Notes: generated by a model from the letters alone, not told the origin. Positions 36,957 to 48,678 are shown, counted from the first letter of the stretch. The stretch: 64,000 nucleotides of DNA from Rostratula benghalensis (GCA_013399305.1 VXAI01000021.1:1225215-1289214); one strand, 5' to 3'. A program made the numbers and translations.

Positions 36957-39900
36957 AAGTTGTGCTGGATAAGAGGAGGAAGTGCTTCAACAGAACTTCA
37001 GATTGAGGGTTGGACAAGAAAAGATTCAGCCTTAGAAATAGCCTTAAAGCAACACTGCCCTGAATGTCCACGTTGTGCACATGGAGAACGAGAGGAGGTT
37101 TTGCAGTAGGTAACCCCTTCCCCTGCTCCCAGCATAGCTCCTTCAGGTCATCTACTCTGTTATGTGGCTCTATATGCATCAACCAAGCATGTGTGTTTAC
37201 ATATATGTGCATCGGGATTGTTAGCATACAGAATGGATGTGTAACTTGCCGCCTTTTTTGTTGACTTGTTGATAATTGTGTATAAATATGCCATTAAGCA
37301 TTTCAATTCTGTTTTCTTTCCTTATACCGTATTTTTTTATATTGTTCAGTATTCAGTTGACGCTGTGTATGTAGCTGGAGCTCTGTTTGAAGACAGACTG
37401 GGTCTCGATGCAGGTCAGGTGTGTCCTTGGACACTGTGTCTTGAGGGGTTTGGGTTGTCCCAGGAAGGAGCAATTGGGAGAAAGTGGTACATGGAGAGAG
37501 AGAGTCTGAGCTGTGGGAGGAAGAAGAGCAGGACATTCGCACAGCCCATGGGCTGCTGTTTGCTCTCAGGCTCATTTCAGAGGTGGCTTGTTACTGTGGG
37601 GAGCTCCAGAGGTAGCTCCCTGGGATACCACCCAACCCTGCAGCTGCTGCAGGAAAGGTGCTGCTGGAGGAGAGCAGCCATCAGCTGGGAAGATCATTGG
37701 AGTGGGCAGAAGGGGTTTTGATGCAAGAGGGTAATGCTTGCTTTAGAGTTACTAGTTGAGAATACCCCGTGTTGTATGGCATGGTCATCAGGTGGGGTCA
37801 GTCCTGGGAGAAGAGAGGAACTGTCACTCTTAAGAATGATGAAGTAGCTGAGAAGCCCTCCCAGAAAACAACTACCCACTTGGGTCCTGTCTAGTCCAGC
37901 CTCCTGCGAAGGAGAGTTTAACCTGAGTTAAAACAAAGTGGAGGGGGAGCTGTGAAGGTCTCTGGGGACTCGCCCTGTTGTAGGCACTTGGGATCAAAAA
38001 ATGACAGGGCTTTTCTACCAGTTGGTCAGTTGAGGTGAAGGGGAAGAAAACCCACTAGGTAGGACACCTGCCTCTGACCCTCTCCTGCAAACCTGTGTGT
38101 TTGTGTGTGCAACATGGGGCCCTGTCCTGCTCCTCTCCACACCCCCAAAAACCAAACTAAGGATGGAGCTACTGACAGCTGAGAAAACAGCTGTGAGCAG
38201 GAGTGAGGAGGAGGAGGAAGGCTGATGGGGAAGAGGAGAGTCAACTGTCCAGGTCTAAGTTCAGAGACTACACAGAAAGGTCAAACAGAGCCCCTGACAG
38301 CTTAACTGAATGCTTGGGATTTTTTTCATACTGTGGAGCATGCCACAAAGCAGTGTGTTTAACTTCTTTCTGCCTTTTTGTGGGGTTTTTTGGTGGTTTG
38401 TTTTTGGTTGTTTGTTTTTTGTTCTTTTTTTTTTTTTTAAAGAAATGAAACAAAAATCAATTTAATAAACATTTCTCATAGTGTACATAGTGTGATGAAC
38501 TGTTGCAGTTTTCCAACCAGTTAACCTTAACACCGGGATGCTTTGTGAACCAGGCTTTCAACAGCATGGGGTTTTTCCAGCCCCTGGGAGGGGGGGCCTG
38601 CGGGCAGGCTGGGGACACATCCAGAATGGTGCTGGGGGAAGGCAAAGAGGCTGCTTGCCTCTTGCCAAAGAGGCAGTGGTGGCTGCTGCAATTGTGTGTG
38701 TGTGTCCCCACTTAAGGCAGGGAGGGGGGGCACAGCTGTGGGGGAGCCAATGTGGATTGCAAAATAAGGTGACTGTGCTGTAATCCAGGGGGCTGCGGAG
38801 GCAGTACCGCACACACTCAAGGGGCTTCTTCCTAAAGTGACCAAAAATGGCCCAAAATGCCCTCTGCTGCAATCTGGCCAGGGGCTGGTCTGATTTTTGC
38901 AGCTGGTCTGGTGCTGCCACTGCTTTTGCCACCGCCTGCCCCCTCCGCACCACTGGGGCCAGGGGGAGGAAGGGGAGGCCAAGCGCTGTGATCCCACGAC
39001 TGCCTGCCTTTCTCTGCCTTTTCTTGGACTCCTCGCTGGGTCTGAAGCAGGAATGTCCTGTGGCTGTCCCTGCGGATATGGAGAGGGAGGGGATGCTGGG
39101 GGATGGAGAGTGATGTTCAGCTGCAGCAAAGAAAGGCCAGTCCTGCTCCCGGCGGCTGTGCCCGTGCTACGAGATCATGCCCATCTGTTGTTCTTTCACT
39201 TGTTTACCTGAATGTTAACAGAGTCAGACATAATGACTTCTGGAAAGAATAAAAAAAAGTTGTATTTAAAAACAATAATAAAATAATAAAAAAAAAAACC
39301 CCAAACAAAGCAAACCCCCTTGTTAGTGGATTTTTAACGATGTGTTGTCAAATCTCATTTCTTTCAGTTACAGGCAGGTTTCTTCCATGTATTCCAAGGG
39401 AACAGGGTTGTCTCATTCTTGTACTCAAGCAAAATGTGGGCTGCAGGGAGTGCAGTCCTTAGCTGACCCTCGAGGTGGTTTCCCGTGAACGCAATGCTCT
39501 TTGTTTCATGCCTTAAAACCACGTGGATTGTGGAGCTGCGTTGCTGCTCCAGATGGGGATAAAATTATTGCTGTCTCTCCGGAGCTGGGATTAAGCTGAT
39601 GCGAGTCGCTGTCAGCCTCTGGCTGGTGTTCTGCAGGGGGAGAAACGATAGTGGAAACAAACTGGCAAAGCTGAGAGGGTGTTTGGCATCTGGAGCGTGT
39701 GCCTTGGGACCTCAGCCTGGGAACATAGCTGGGATCTGAAACCTTCCTTGGCCAGACACGGCCCCCTCTCTTTGGATCTCAGGCCTGATGTGCTGGGAAC
39801 AGATCAAGGTGCACGTGATGGTTGAACTGAGATGCAGGGAGAGAGGACTGGGCAAACCAGGCTCCTTTAAGGTGCTGTTAAGTGAAGACAAGGGTTAGTC

Positions 39901-41897
39901 TTGGAAAGCAGTCCTGCTGTGTAGGAGCATGTCAGGCCACACAGATAAACCACCGTTGAGGGGAAGGGGTGGGTGTGAACGCTTACGACCCGCTTGTTCT
40001 CATATTGCACCAACAGCCCTCTTAAACATTTGCTTCTCTTAAACGTTTTCCTCCAGAAGTATGAAGGACTTGGAAACACTGGAGACCTTACAGTGGCCTT
40101 CCAATTCCTAGGAATGTGTCTGTGGAATTTTTTTTGCAAAACAAGAATTTTCACAAAATAAAAATACAAGCATGAATTTTTTTTTAAGCCAGAGCAAGTT
40201 GGGATTTTTTCCAGTGGAATTCCTTTCTACCCGCTCCCAAATTGTGGTGTTTTTTTAAAAAAAAAAGAACAACAAGCACCCAACTCTAGACAATTTCTAA
40301 TTAGAAGTTTTGGAGGTATTTTTTGCTTTGGCGAGCTCTATTTTGTAAGCCTCTTCTGCGCTGTTCATGTTTTAAGTAGCAATGTGTCTAATTAATTCCT
40401 ACTAAACCAGCTGGGACTAACATGTATAAATTGCTTATGTCCCTTCCCTAATAAGAGGCTGTCTAAGCTCTAACCAAGATTTGCAGTATTCCCACAGGAG
40501 GGTACAAAAAAGCAGCTAGCTCTCCCATGCAAGAGCTGTTGATGGCGGAGGTTTCTGTAGAAGAAAGCACCCTTGCTGCTGGATCCTGGCCGCAGCTTCT
40601 CTCTGCCTGCCAGCTCTGTTTGCAAGGCTCAGTGATGAAAGATGTGTTAGATAGTGCCTGTGTTCACGTTCCTGCTCTGAACTGACATTTCCTTTACAGG
40701 GCATGGCAGCGGGGCCCTTCCAGTAAGGAGAGAGGAGGGAGTTTCAGCTCCAGGGCTGCTGATAATAGAGGAGACTTCTGGGAGGGAAAAAAAAAAAAAA
40801 AAAAGTGACTATTTTAACAATTATTTACTGACAGGGTGGGACTGGGAAGCTGTGGCTGTGCCAGAGAGGAGATGGGAGTGGAAATACTGCCCACAGTGAG
40901 GGACTGTTTGCCATCGGTGAGTGCCAAAGGGGAGAGGGAAACAACTACCTGATCAGCTCTTCATTAAGCGGTACAGATACGGGCTAGAACCCCCAAATCC
41001 CACATGCACCATGCTCTGCAGGTGAACTAGAGGCAAGGTGTTAAGCTGCATATTTCTGTCTGACTGCTCCTCTCAGTTTCAGCCTGGGGAGCATCGGGTT
41101 ACCTTGCACAGGGCACAACCTAAGCAGGAGGGCACAGAAGCACTGTTCTGCTGTGAGCTCTTCAGCCAACCTCTGGCAGCTTGTCTGAGGCAGGCAGCCC
41201 AACACTCTCACTGCAGAGCCCAGGGACCTGGAGCAAACAGAAGACACCTCCCGGGAGTTAAAACTGCTGCAAAACTGAAACCCACCTTGTTTTCACGCTT
41301 GCAGACACATTAGAGGGTACATAAACTTTACAGCCAGGCGTGCCAGAGTGGACCACCTGGCATTCTCACTGCATTTAGATGACCCAGCTCAAGTGCCAGG
41401 GGTTGCAAGTAACATTTCTAATTAGAATTTAATCATGCCTTTTCTGTAAAAAAGAGGTGTTTCTTGGCCCTGCTTTGCTATGGCATTCCCTCATGTTGAA
41501 TCACAGCTTTGCTGAGTACCGAGGAGGTGCTGGTGTTAGGCCAGGTGAGATGGCACACGTGGAACACCCTGCCTGCTGGTTGCCAGTCAACTGGTAAAAT
41601 CTCCTCCGGCAGGGGTTACTGGTGTTAAATGCAAAGCCCTGTGTTAGTTAATAAAACTTCTACCAGTCATGTTCTAACAAAAGGTCCAGCGACTTTCAGG
41701 GGTTTGTGGTTTGGAGGTATTTTCCTTAATATTACCTTCAAGGACCTCAGCTGGTTCCAATGACCTTTTTCAGCCCTTCGCTGTTGGTATCAGGCAGGCT
41801 GGGGCCAATGATAGAAAAGAAAGAAAAAGAAGCAAGAAGCAGGAGGAGAGGTTTTTTTTAGTACAAATATTCTGTAGCTAAATCTAAACGAACAGCG

Positions 41898-41911
41898 ACA
41901 CACACACACAC
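41898..41911. repeat. (AC)n microsatellite
   Basis: Seven AC units followed by a C run. Confidence 0.9.
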
Positions 41912-43772
41912 CCCAACTGGTTTTGTGTTTTTTTAAAGTTTCAAATAATTGCAGAAAGTATTAATTTTCCTCTTAAGTGACTTCAGTTCCCTCCCACACA
42001 TCCAGTGTCTCTAACAGAAAAGGGGTTGCAGGTTCTCCCTATAGGTCCTGTCCAGGCTGGCAGTAACGTTGTCATTGTGAAGAATCAAGTTGATAAAGTC
42101 CTTCATAGCCCTCCTGCATTAAAGCTCACGCCACAGGAACTGATTTTATGTAGTTACCTTAGGGGGGGAAAAGCACCAACGTGGGTAAAGAGCACTGGAA
42201 TAAATCAAACCTGGTTGCAGGTGAGCCAGGAGCAAATCAAAGTACAAAGTGAAACAAGTGAAGCTGGGCATAGAAGAGAGGCCAGCTCAAGCACTGAACC
42301 CTGGAAACTCACCGCATGGGGATTTCAAGGCCATTTGTAGCCTTTCCTTTCTGCAAACGGGAGAGGGCAACTCAAATTACTTCCTTCAGCCTGTACCCAT
42401 TCTGGCTGGGTGTGACTGCCTTCTCTCAGCAGAGAAGGATGCTGTGGTCACTGCTGTGTTTTTGCCTGCAAGAAAACACTCTTTTCCCCTCGCACCTCCC
42501 TTCAGTAGCCCCAGCTGCGTGTGGCTCCACCAGCCTAACTTCCTTACCCCTTCCAGGTGAAGGGAGATGGTGCAAATGCATCCAATGACTCTGTCCAGCT
42601 TGCCTGATCTGGGATGGCTGCTAGGGAATCGCCTGCTGGCTTCCTACAGCCACGAGGAGAGGGGCCATTGGTCCCTGCCAGTCGCCTACCCCAGGCTCTG
42701 AGCTCAGAAGCAGCAGGAGCCTGCCAGCGAGCAGCAGAAACACTTACTGGATGGGGGCCAAACAACAGATTTATTTGTAAGAAAGGAGCGTGAGGCACCC
42801 AGTAACGGAGCTGAGACCAGTATGCATTTGCACACACAACCCCCACATGTGGAGATGCGCTGGCTCCCTGGGGACAGGTGGGGGGATGTCTGAGAAGGAG
42901 CCGGCCCATCAGAGCCCACGCACAGGACCGGACACAGCCCACTCACTTGGATGATGTGCCACACTGCAGCTCAGATTTGCCTTCCAGTCCCCCCCCGCCC
43001 CGCTTCAAGCCACCTTAGTTCATGCCAGCGAGGGGAAAACACTTTACCATCTGTTTGTTTTCAGAGTCTGACTCATTATTTTTATTTCAGCTGTCGCCAA
43101 GCAATAGCGAAAATCCCAACACACCAGCTCATGCACCGCTGCAAACTGTCTTGTCCTCAGCCACCAGAGAAAAAGCAGCTCATCTGCAGTGTGCAACACT
43201 AAATCTTCTGCAAAAAAAGACAGGAAGGAGGAAAAGGGTACAGTCAGCTTCTGAAGATGACCTTGGTTATTAGCACACACAGTATCCAGGCAAACACTGA
43301 AAACTTGCAGCCTGTGAAAATGGAGAAGTGGGGTTTGCCTCTGAATGCACCCACATCCACAGGTGATGGAGGTGGTGGAGGTGGCATAGTCCTCTTCTGC
43401 CCTTCCGAGTCCCTAACTGATCATTAAAACCAGTGCTCAAAATAAAAGACCACCATCGTTTGCACCAGCCCATGGCCTGCCACCCTGCTTGCCTCCTGCC
43501 TTACAAAAACAGGGCACGCTACTGCTTACTCCCACAGGTTCTTGCCTTCTCCTTAGTAGCCCCAAAGGCTCACGCCAGCTGTGTCCCCAGCACCCCAGAC
43601 AGTGTGACACAGCCTGCAGCCGTGGATTACTCTTGGCCGCCTTTGCCTGTTTACTACCCTCCTCCTGTCCCTTCCCACTCACCTACCAGGGGACTCATGT
43701 TTTCCTTTCTTCCTCCAGCTGGGAAACCCTTTGAATGCCTGGGGCTGTACTACCATATGTGTATACATTTAT

Positions 43773-43795
43773 AAAAAAAAAAAAAAAAAAAAAAA
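43773..43795. repeat. Poly(A) run, 23 bases
   Basis: An uninterrupted A run in the intergenic region. No parent retroposon could be identified upstream. Confidence 0.9.
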
Positions 43796-44222
43796 GGCAC
43801 ACCAAACAGGGAACCGCCTCTAGAGCTGTTGTTTTACAACTACAGCACGACTCCCAGCCAGCCAGAAGACATTTTGCGCTAACCTCATCATTCCTGCCAA
43901 ATGTATTCCAAACACAGCCCTTGTCTCATAAATTACCCTAGTTAGCAACACTCCAGCAGGCAAAAGTATATATTTGAAAACTGACGATGCAAATGAAGCG
44001 GCTGCAGTTTATGTTAAGGGCGACTCATGGAGAGGCCCCGCTTGAAGGGATTCGGTGAAGTCTCCTCAGCTGCCTTCCCTCTAGCACACCCATGGCAAAG
44101 CCACTGGTGTCACAGAAGGCTGGGATGCCAGAGAGGAAAATCAAAGTGCCACTGAAATCAGATAAAGTGGGGCTACATGGTATTTTCCTTCTTTTGTTGC
44201 AAAACATGGTATAGATAAGCTT

Positions 44223-44925
44223 TCACAGAATCACACATTGGCACAGGGTTGGAAGGGATCTCTGGAGATCATCTAGTCCAACCCCTCTGCCAAAGCAGCT
44301 TCTCCTAGAGCAGGTTGCACAGGAAGCCATCCAGGCAGGTTTTTGAATGTCCGGAGACTCCACCACCTCTCTGGGAAGCCTATTCCAGTGCTCTGCCACC
44401 CTCATAGTGAAGTTCCTCATGCTTAGGAGGAACTTCTTATGTTCAAGTTTGTGCCCATTTCCTCTTGTCCTCTCACTGGCCACTACTGAAAAAAGACTAT
44501 CCCCTTTCTCTTGGCACCCATCTTTTAAGTATTCATAAGCATTTATCAGATCCTCCCTCAGTCTTCTCTAGACTAAAAAGACCCAAGTCTCTCAGCCTCT
44601 CCTCATAAGAGATGCTTCCGGCCCCTAAGCATCTTTGTAGTCCTCTGCTGCACCCTCTCCAGCAGTTCTCTGTCGTTCCTGAACTGGGGAGCCCAGAACT
44701 GGTCACAGTACTCCAGATGGGGCCTCACGAGGGAAGAATAAACCTCCCTCGACCTGCTGGTCACACTCTTCCTAATGCACACCAGGGTGCCATTGGCCTT
44801 CTTGGCCACCAGGGCACATTGCTGGCTCATGGGCATCCTGTTGTCCACCAGGAGCCCCAGGCCTTTCTCCTCAGAGCTGCTCTTCAGCAGCTCAGCCCCC
44901 AACCTGTACCAGTGCAGGGTTGCAA
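44223..44925 (-). mobile_element. CR1 LINE, 3' part with decayed ORF2 end (reverse)
   Basis: This is the longest CR1 copy in the window, about 700 bases and in reverse orientation. On the minus strand it encodes the C-terminal end of the CR1 ORF2 reverse transcriptase. Recognisable pieces are '[20 protein letters not shown]', '[14 protein letters not shown]', '[20 protein letters not shown]', '[15 protein letters not shown]' and '[15 protein letters not shown]'. These lie in different frames with stops between them, so the element is dead. The end of the element is at 44223, where 'ttcacagaatcacacattgg' reads as the reverse of the CR1 tail. It lies between CD81 and TSSC4, about 600 bases upstream of the TSSC4 CpG island. 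Confidence 0.92.
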
Positions 44926-45278
44926 AGCTTATACTCAAGGCCTACAGCAAACCCCTCAGAGCAGGTTTATCCGAAGAGGTAAAAGTGCGGCCTTTAGAGG
45001 CTCAGGCCCTTTGCAGGTATTAATTTAATTTAACAATTAAGATCCAGGGCCATACCTGGGGAAAGGGCAGACTCAAGCCCCACAGGCTGTTGGGCCCTGC
45101 CACTTCTTTTTTTTCCGTATTACAAGGTAAGCAAACTGAATATTGAAGCCACTTGGGAAATACATTTACACAGAAAATTTAAAACTTTTTTGCTGGAAGA
45201 AGGGGCAGGGGGGAGGGAGCGTATGGCATCTTTGGCCTTGAGTAATAAAACATTTTTCAGACAGAATTCCACTTTCCA

Positions 45279-45295
45279 ACACACACACACACACA
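45279..45295. repeat. (AC)n microsatellite
   Basis: A pure AC tract of about eight units upstream of the TSSC4 CpG island. Confidence 0.9.
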
Positions 45296-45660
45296 ATGTT
45301 CTTCTGGGACAGAAAATGGAAAATATTTTTTTTTTAACATAGTGTGGTTTTATGCCCCAAGTGACTTGGGGTTTTCCAGTTGGAAAATAAAATACATACA
45401 AATTGAAAAAAAAAAAAAAGGAAAAAAACCAAAAAAAGAGCAACAAAACAAACCCCCAGACATTTCCGACTGAGTTCTCATTGTGACCAAACCCTGCTTT
45501 TCCGACGAGAAAAAAAAAGCTCGGGTTGGCGCGACTTTTCCCAGGCTCTCTAGGGCGGCGGCCGCCCCACCCGCCCCCTCTCGGCGCCGAGCAGCCTGAG
45601 AGGCGGCCGTCCTGCCTCAGCCACCCCGGCGGCCAGGCCTCCCTGCCTCCTCGCAGACTG

Positions 45661-45673
45661 CAAAATGGCGGTC
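45661..45673 (+). promoter_or_regulatory. YY1-like site
   Basis: 'caaaatggcggtc' matches the YY1 core AAnATGGCGGC at all but the last base. This motif is typical of housekeeping CpG-island promoters close to the transcription start. Confidence 0.6.
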
Positions 45674-45688
45674 GGCGCGATGCACCCC

Positions 45689-45700
45689 GGGAGCTGCAGT
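45689..45700 (-). promoter_or_regulatory. Degenerate ZNF143-like site
   Basis: 'gggagctgcagt', preceded by 'gatgcacccc', resembles the reverse ZNF143/Staf element (GGGARTTGTAGT preceded by a GCATGC-like box) with two mismatches in the core. It is weaker than the two sites downstream. Confidence 0.4.
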
Positions 45701-45780
45701 CCGGCCGCCGTTCGCGGCAGGTCCATGTTTCCCCCACTCCATGGCTCTCAAAATGTCCCCCGCCGAGGAAAAGGCGGGTG

Positions 45781-45796
45781 ACTACAACTCCCAGGA
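45781..45796 (+). promoter_or_regulatory. ZNF143-like site
   Basis: 'actacaactcccagga' fits the ZNF143 core ACTACAAYTCCCAG exactly. This element is common in CpG-island promoters, often of divergent gene pairs. Confidence 0.7.
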
Positions 45797-45871
45797 CCAA
45801 AAAGGAGACTGGCGGTGCGGGAGGGGCGGTGCCCATCCTCCTCCCATCCCTTCCGCCTCGCTTTGCCTATC

Positions 45872-45883
45872 GGGAGTTGTAGT
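45872..45883 (-). promoter_or_regulatory. ZNF143-like site, reverse
   Basis: 'gggagttgtagt' is the exact reverse complement of ACTACAACTCCC. It is 90 bases from the plus-strand site and in opposite orientation. Confidence 0.7.
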
Positions 45884-46505
45884 CTCGCTGCCGCGCCCTG
45901 CGGCCCCTTTGCGGCTGGTAGGGACTCGGTATCCCAGCGACCCCCATGCCTGGGCCGTCGCCGCGGCCGTCGGTGGCGGGGAGAGGCGGGAAAGGCGGGT
46001 GGCCGCTGCGAGGAGGTGTTGCGTCTGTGCCGTGTCGGGGTACGGGGTGCTTCACCCACTCTTCCCCGCCCTTCCCACTGTCCGCCCCGGGGTGCCGAGG
46101 TCCTGAGCAGGAGGCTGCTTACGGGCGCCCCGGTGTCGTGGGTGCTGGAGGGGGGCGGCAGTCCCCGGGGGCACAGAGGCCTGCGAGGCGAGTAGGGGAG
46201 TCGCGGCCCGGGGAAAGGAGCCGGGCCCTAGGCGGGCGGGCAGAAGATGGGGACTGCAGCCGTCATGTTGGGCAAGGCCTTGGGCTCTGTCGCTGCCCCT
46301 TCCCCGCGGTGGGGTGGCCACTGGAGGTGTGAGCCGGGGCCGAAGGCTGCCTCCCTCTTCCTTGGCCTGTGGGGCTCTGTGGGCGCCGTTCTGTGCTAGG
46401 GTTGGTAGGCGATCGAGAGCAGGCTTTGCCGCGATGCTGTCTCTGCAGCCAGAGCACGCTCTTGGCCGTGATTTGGGGTGACTGATGTTTCTGTTTTCCT
46501 CGCAG

Positions 46506-46627
46506 GCTGCAGGAGGACGCAGGAGCCTGAGTAAAACCAGGATGGAAGAGCCCAATGAGGACTTTCCCTTCCAGAGAGACGCCATCCTAGCCCAGTTGTG
46601 CTGTGATGACGTCACCATAACAAACCT
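46506..46627 (+). other. TSSC4: TSSC4 leader exon carrying the start of an upstream ORF
   Basis: The acceptor is 'ctgttttcctcgcag' (AG at 46504-46505) and the donor is 'gtgagtc' (46628). The exon has 122 bases. The only ATG upstream of the frame is at 46542, in a strong context (A at -3, G at +4). It opens a frame that stays open to the donor and exits in phase 2. A full CRE palindrome lies inside. No transcript evidence is available; the exon is inferred from splice sites and frame continuity with 47502-47574. Confidence 0.7.
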
Positions 46628-48678
46628 GTGAGTCTGGTGTGCTGTAAGGGTCAGGATGTTTGGCTACTGAGGCTAAAACATCTCCTTAGCAGCAAAAATT
46701 TGCTTCTTGTGTAACTGCCCTCGGGCAGGAGAGACCCTGATTGACAGCCTGCGATGAACACTTACACTGCCATGTGAAAACAGCAGTTTTAGTTGTTATG
46801 TGCCTCATTGTCTTTGGGGTTGTAGTCATCAATGTGTTACAAAACTAAGCAGAAGGTTATATGATTTTCAGATGATTATTACCCATCAATTAATTAAGCT
46901 TACGCTGGGTGCAGTGTTTTCCAAAGCAGTCATTAGATCCCTTTTGTCAAAGACAGCCAGGCTTTACATGGAACACGGCAGTCAGTTTGTTGAATTCTTA
47001 GAAGATTTTCCTATGTTTTAACACTTCATGAAGATCTGTCCCTAACTGTGAATATGACCTTTCTCTGAAAACACAATTCAGATATCTATGGTCTTTTTTT
47101 TTTCCCTCTTTTTGTTTTTTACAGCATTTAATACTTGCAATGCAAAACTATAATTTTTATATTTTCTTAGCTGCATTTAATACTGTTAATTTAAGCAATG
47201 GTTTGATGCACATGCAAATTAGAGTTTTATTTTTCTAAAACCTCTCTTCTGTTCTACAGAATAAGGTTGGCAATGTGAATATGGAGATTGAGTAAATATA
47301 GTGGTGCCTGCCTTATTAGGCTGTGTGTTGTTCTTTTGCCAAAAATCCAGGAATATCTTCAGACTTTTATAGTAGCAGGTGTTTGTGTCAGATTTAGAAC
47401 TCAGATCTGCAGCTTTGGATGATTCAGGGGGAAGGAATTATTTTTAAAACTCGTTTTAAAACTACATTTCCAGTATCTTGATGGAAATGTTTATTTTTTA
47501 GGGTGGAAGTGCTGAGATCTTTGGTGGCTTTAACTGACCCTCAGGAGGGGAAGCTGACTCAGTCTCAAGAGAAAGTGAGTGACTACAGACTTTCCATGTC
47601 TGTTTACTGCATCATTTGAGAAAGAACCTGTAATTAGGTAGTTGAGCTTTTTCTAATAATATATTAGAACTGTTTCTGCAATTCACGCTTTTGTGAGCTG
47701 AACTGAGAGGTGTGTTTTCCAACTCCATTTCTGATTCCTGGCGATTCCTGGCTGCCTCAGTTCTGCAAGGCTCCCTTTAAACAGGTGGCAGAGTTAATTG
47801 GATATTCCAGGTCCTACTGGAAGTCAGGCCTCAGATCACACTGTCTTTTACTGACTGAAGGGTCAGCTCTTCCAGATCCGTGGTGGCACCTCCCACATTG
47901 TTTCCATGCATATTTTCTTAAACCAGTGGGATTGATTTCTTGACCTGATTGGTTTTGTGATTCCAGGAATCTACTAATGATGTGGAACTTAGAGCCAAGG
48001 AAGGGGAAGGAGTTGATCTTGTATTTTATGTTGCTTTAAAGCAATCCTGAAACTGCAGCCTTTGTGACTTCTCTGCCACTGGCCTCTGGCAGTGATAGTG
48101 ACCTTTATAATATGCAGAACATGATGATTTTTGGGACAGGAGGTGAAGGATCATAATGGCCAAAAAAAAAAAAATAATATGTGAGAGATCAGGATGTGCT
48201 TTTCTGGATTTACACAGTATGATAGATGTGGGGTGTAATTGGAGAGGTGACTTATTTTCGCTTGGAAGATGTGCAAGACAGTTATGGGACATTCAGATTT
48301 GCTCAAAAATCTTATGCTTATCTTTTAGTAATTGGACCTGCAGGAACCTGTAATGAAATTTGTTGTGCAATGCTATTATTAATTACTTGATATTCTTGTA
48401 TTCAGTCTTGTGCAAGTCTTTAATTTTAATGTGCATTCACTCCCTAAATAATGTTTTTATTTCAAGCAAAATTGCATAGGAGTCCCCGAAGTACAGCTGC
48501 ATGTGATACTGCAGTAATAATTATTTTGCACAGCACAGAATCATAATCTCATTTTTGATTGTCACTGCACATTGAATTTTTATGCTCCTTTGTGTTCTAG
48601 GCGCTAAACTTGCTGGGCATTTGGGAAACGGTGTTTGCAGCTGCTCCTGGGCCTACATCAAAGACCTCAGTGGAGTGA
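46542..48678 (+). CDS. Candidate 78-codon spliced upstream ORF of TSSC4
   Basis: Joined segments 46542-46627, 47502-47574 and 48601-48678 form one uninterrupted frame from ATG to TGA (48676-48678). The product would be 78 residues: it starts MEEPNEDFPFQRDAILAQ, continues with VEVLRSLVALTDPQEGKL, and ends APGPTSKTSVE. I recognise no domain. It is acidic at the N-terminus and has a helix-prone middle. The start context is strong, and the stop lies 10 bases before the TSSC4 ATG, which is in another frame. It could be a translated small protein, a regulatory uORF that limits TSSC4 translation, or, with an alternative acceptor, an N-terminal extension of TSSC4. A 78-codon frame could also arise by chance, so conservation is needed. 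Confidence 0.5.
46607..46614. promoter_or_regulatory. CRE palindrome
   Basis: 'tgacgtca' is the full consensus CREB/ATF site. It lies within the TSSC4 leader exon, about 280 bases downstream of the CpG island. Use in transcription control is an inference. Confidence 0.5.
46628..47501 (+). other. TSSC4: TSSC4 intron between leader exons
   Basis: An 874-base AT-rich intron bounded by 'gtgagtc' and 'tttattttttag'. No repeat or embedded gene is seen. Confidence 0.7.
47502..47574 (+). other. TSSC4: TSSC4 second leader exon (uORF middle)
   Basis: The acceptor is 'tgtttattttttag' and the donor is 'gtgagtg'. The exon has 73 bases. Joined to the previous exon, it continues the upstream frame (VEVLRSLVALTDPQEGKL, then TQSQEK) and leaves in phase 0. 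It is inferred from splice signals and frame. Confidence 0.65.
47575..48600 (+). other. TSSC4: TSSC4 intron before the coding exon
   Basis: A 1,026-base AT-rich intron ending in a strong acceptor, 'atgctcctttgtgttctag'. No repeat or gene is recognised. Confidence 0.7.

Larger units (their letters stand above)
36501..44222. other. Intergenic region between CD81 and TSSC4
   Basis: No coding exon or RNA gene was recognised. It contains an (AT)n tract at 36936-36956, a GC-richer block at about 38560-39130 with long overlapping frames on both strands, a (CA)n tract at 41898-41911, and A runs at 40787-40804 and 43773-43795. AATAAA hexamers occur near 38464, 39249 and 39280, so a non-coding transcript is possible but cannot be shown. 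Confidence 0.6.
45520..46330 (+). promoter_or_regulatory. TSSC4: CpG-island promoter of TSSC4
   Basis: The base composition jumps from AT-rich to strongly GC- and CpG-rich over about 800 bases, immediately before the first TSSC4 acceptor (46505). There is no TATA box, as in most housekeeping promoters. YY1-like and ZNF143-like sites lie between 45661 and 45883. The first, non-coding TSSC4 exon must lie inside. Its exact start and donor cannot be fixed; 'ggag' followed by 'gtgtgag' at 46323-46331 is one candidate donor. Such islands are often bidirectional, so a divergent minus-strand transcript is possible. Confidence 0.85.

Noticed and set aside
38527..39129. 200-codon minus-strand frame in the CD81-TSSC4 intergenic region
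   Set aside because: It is a GC-richer block with long frames on both strands, with no domain, splice logic or start context that favours one of them.
44603..44938. Possible host gene with reverse-transcriptase-like protein
   Set aside because: The text is the C-terminal end of CR1 ORF2, broken by frame changes. It is a dead retrotransposon copy, not a gene.
46052..46618. 188-codon minus-strand frame over the TSSC4 CpG island
   Set aside because: GC-rich sequence has few stops, so long frames are expected. It has a low-complexity Arg/Pro/Ala composition and no homology that I recognise.
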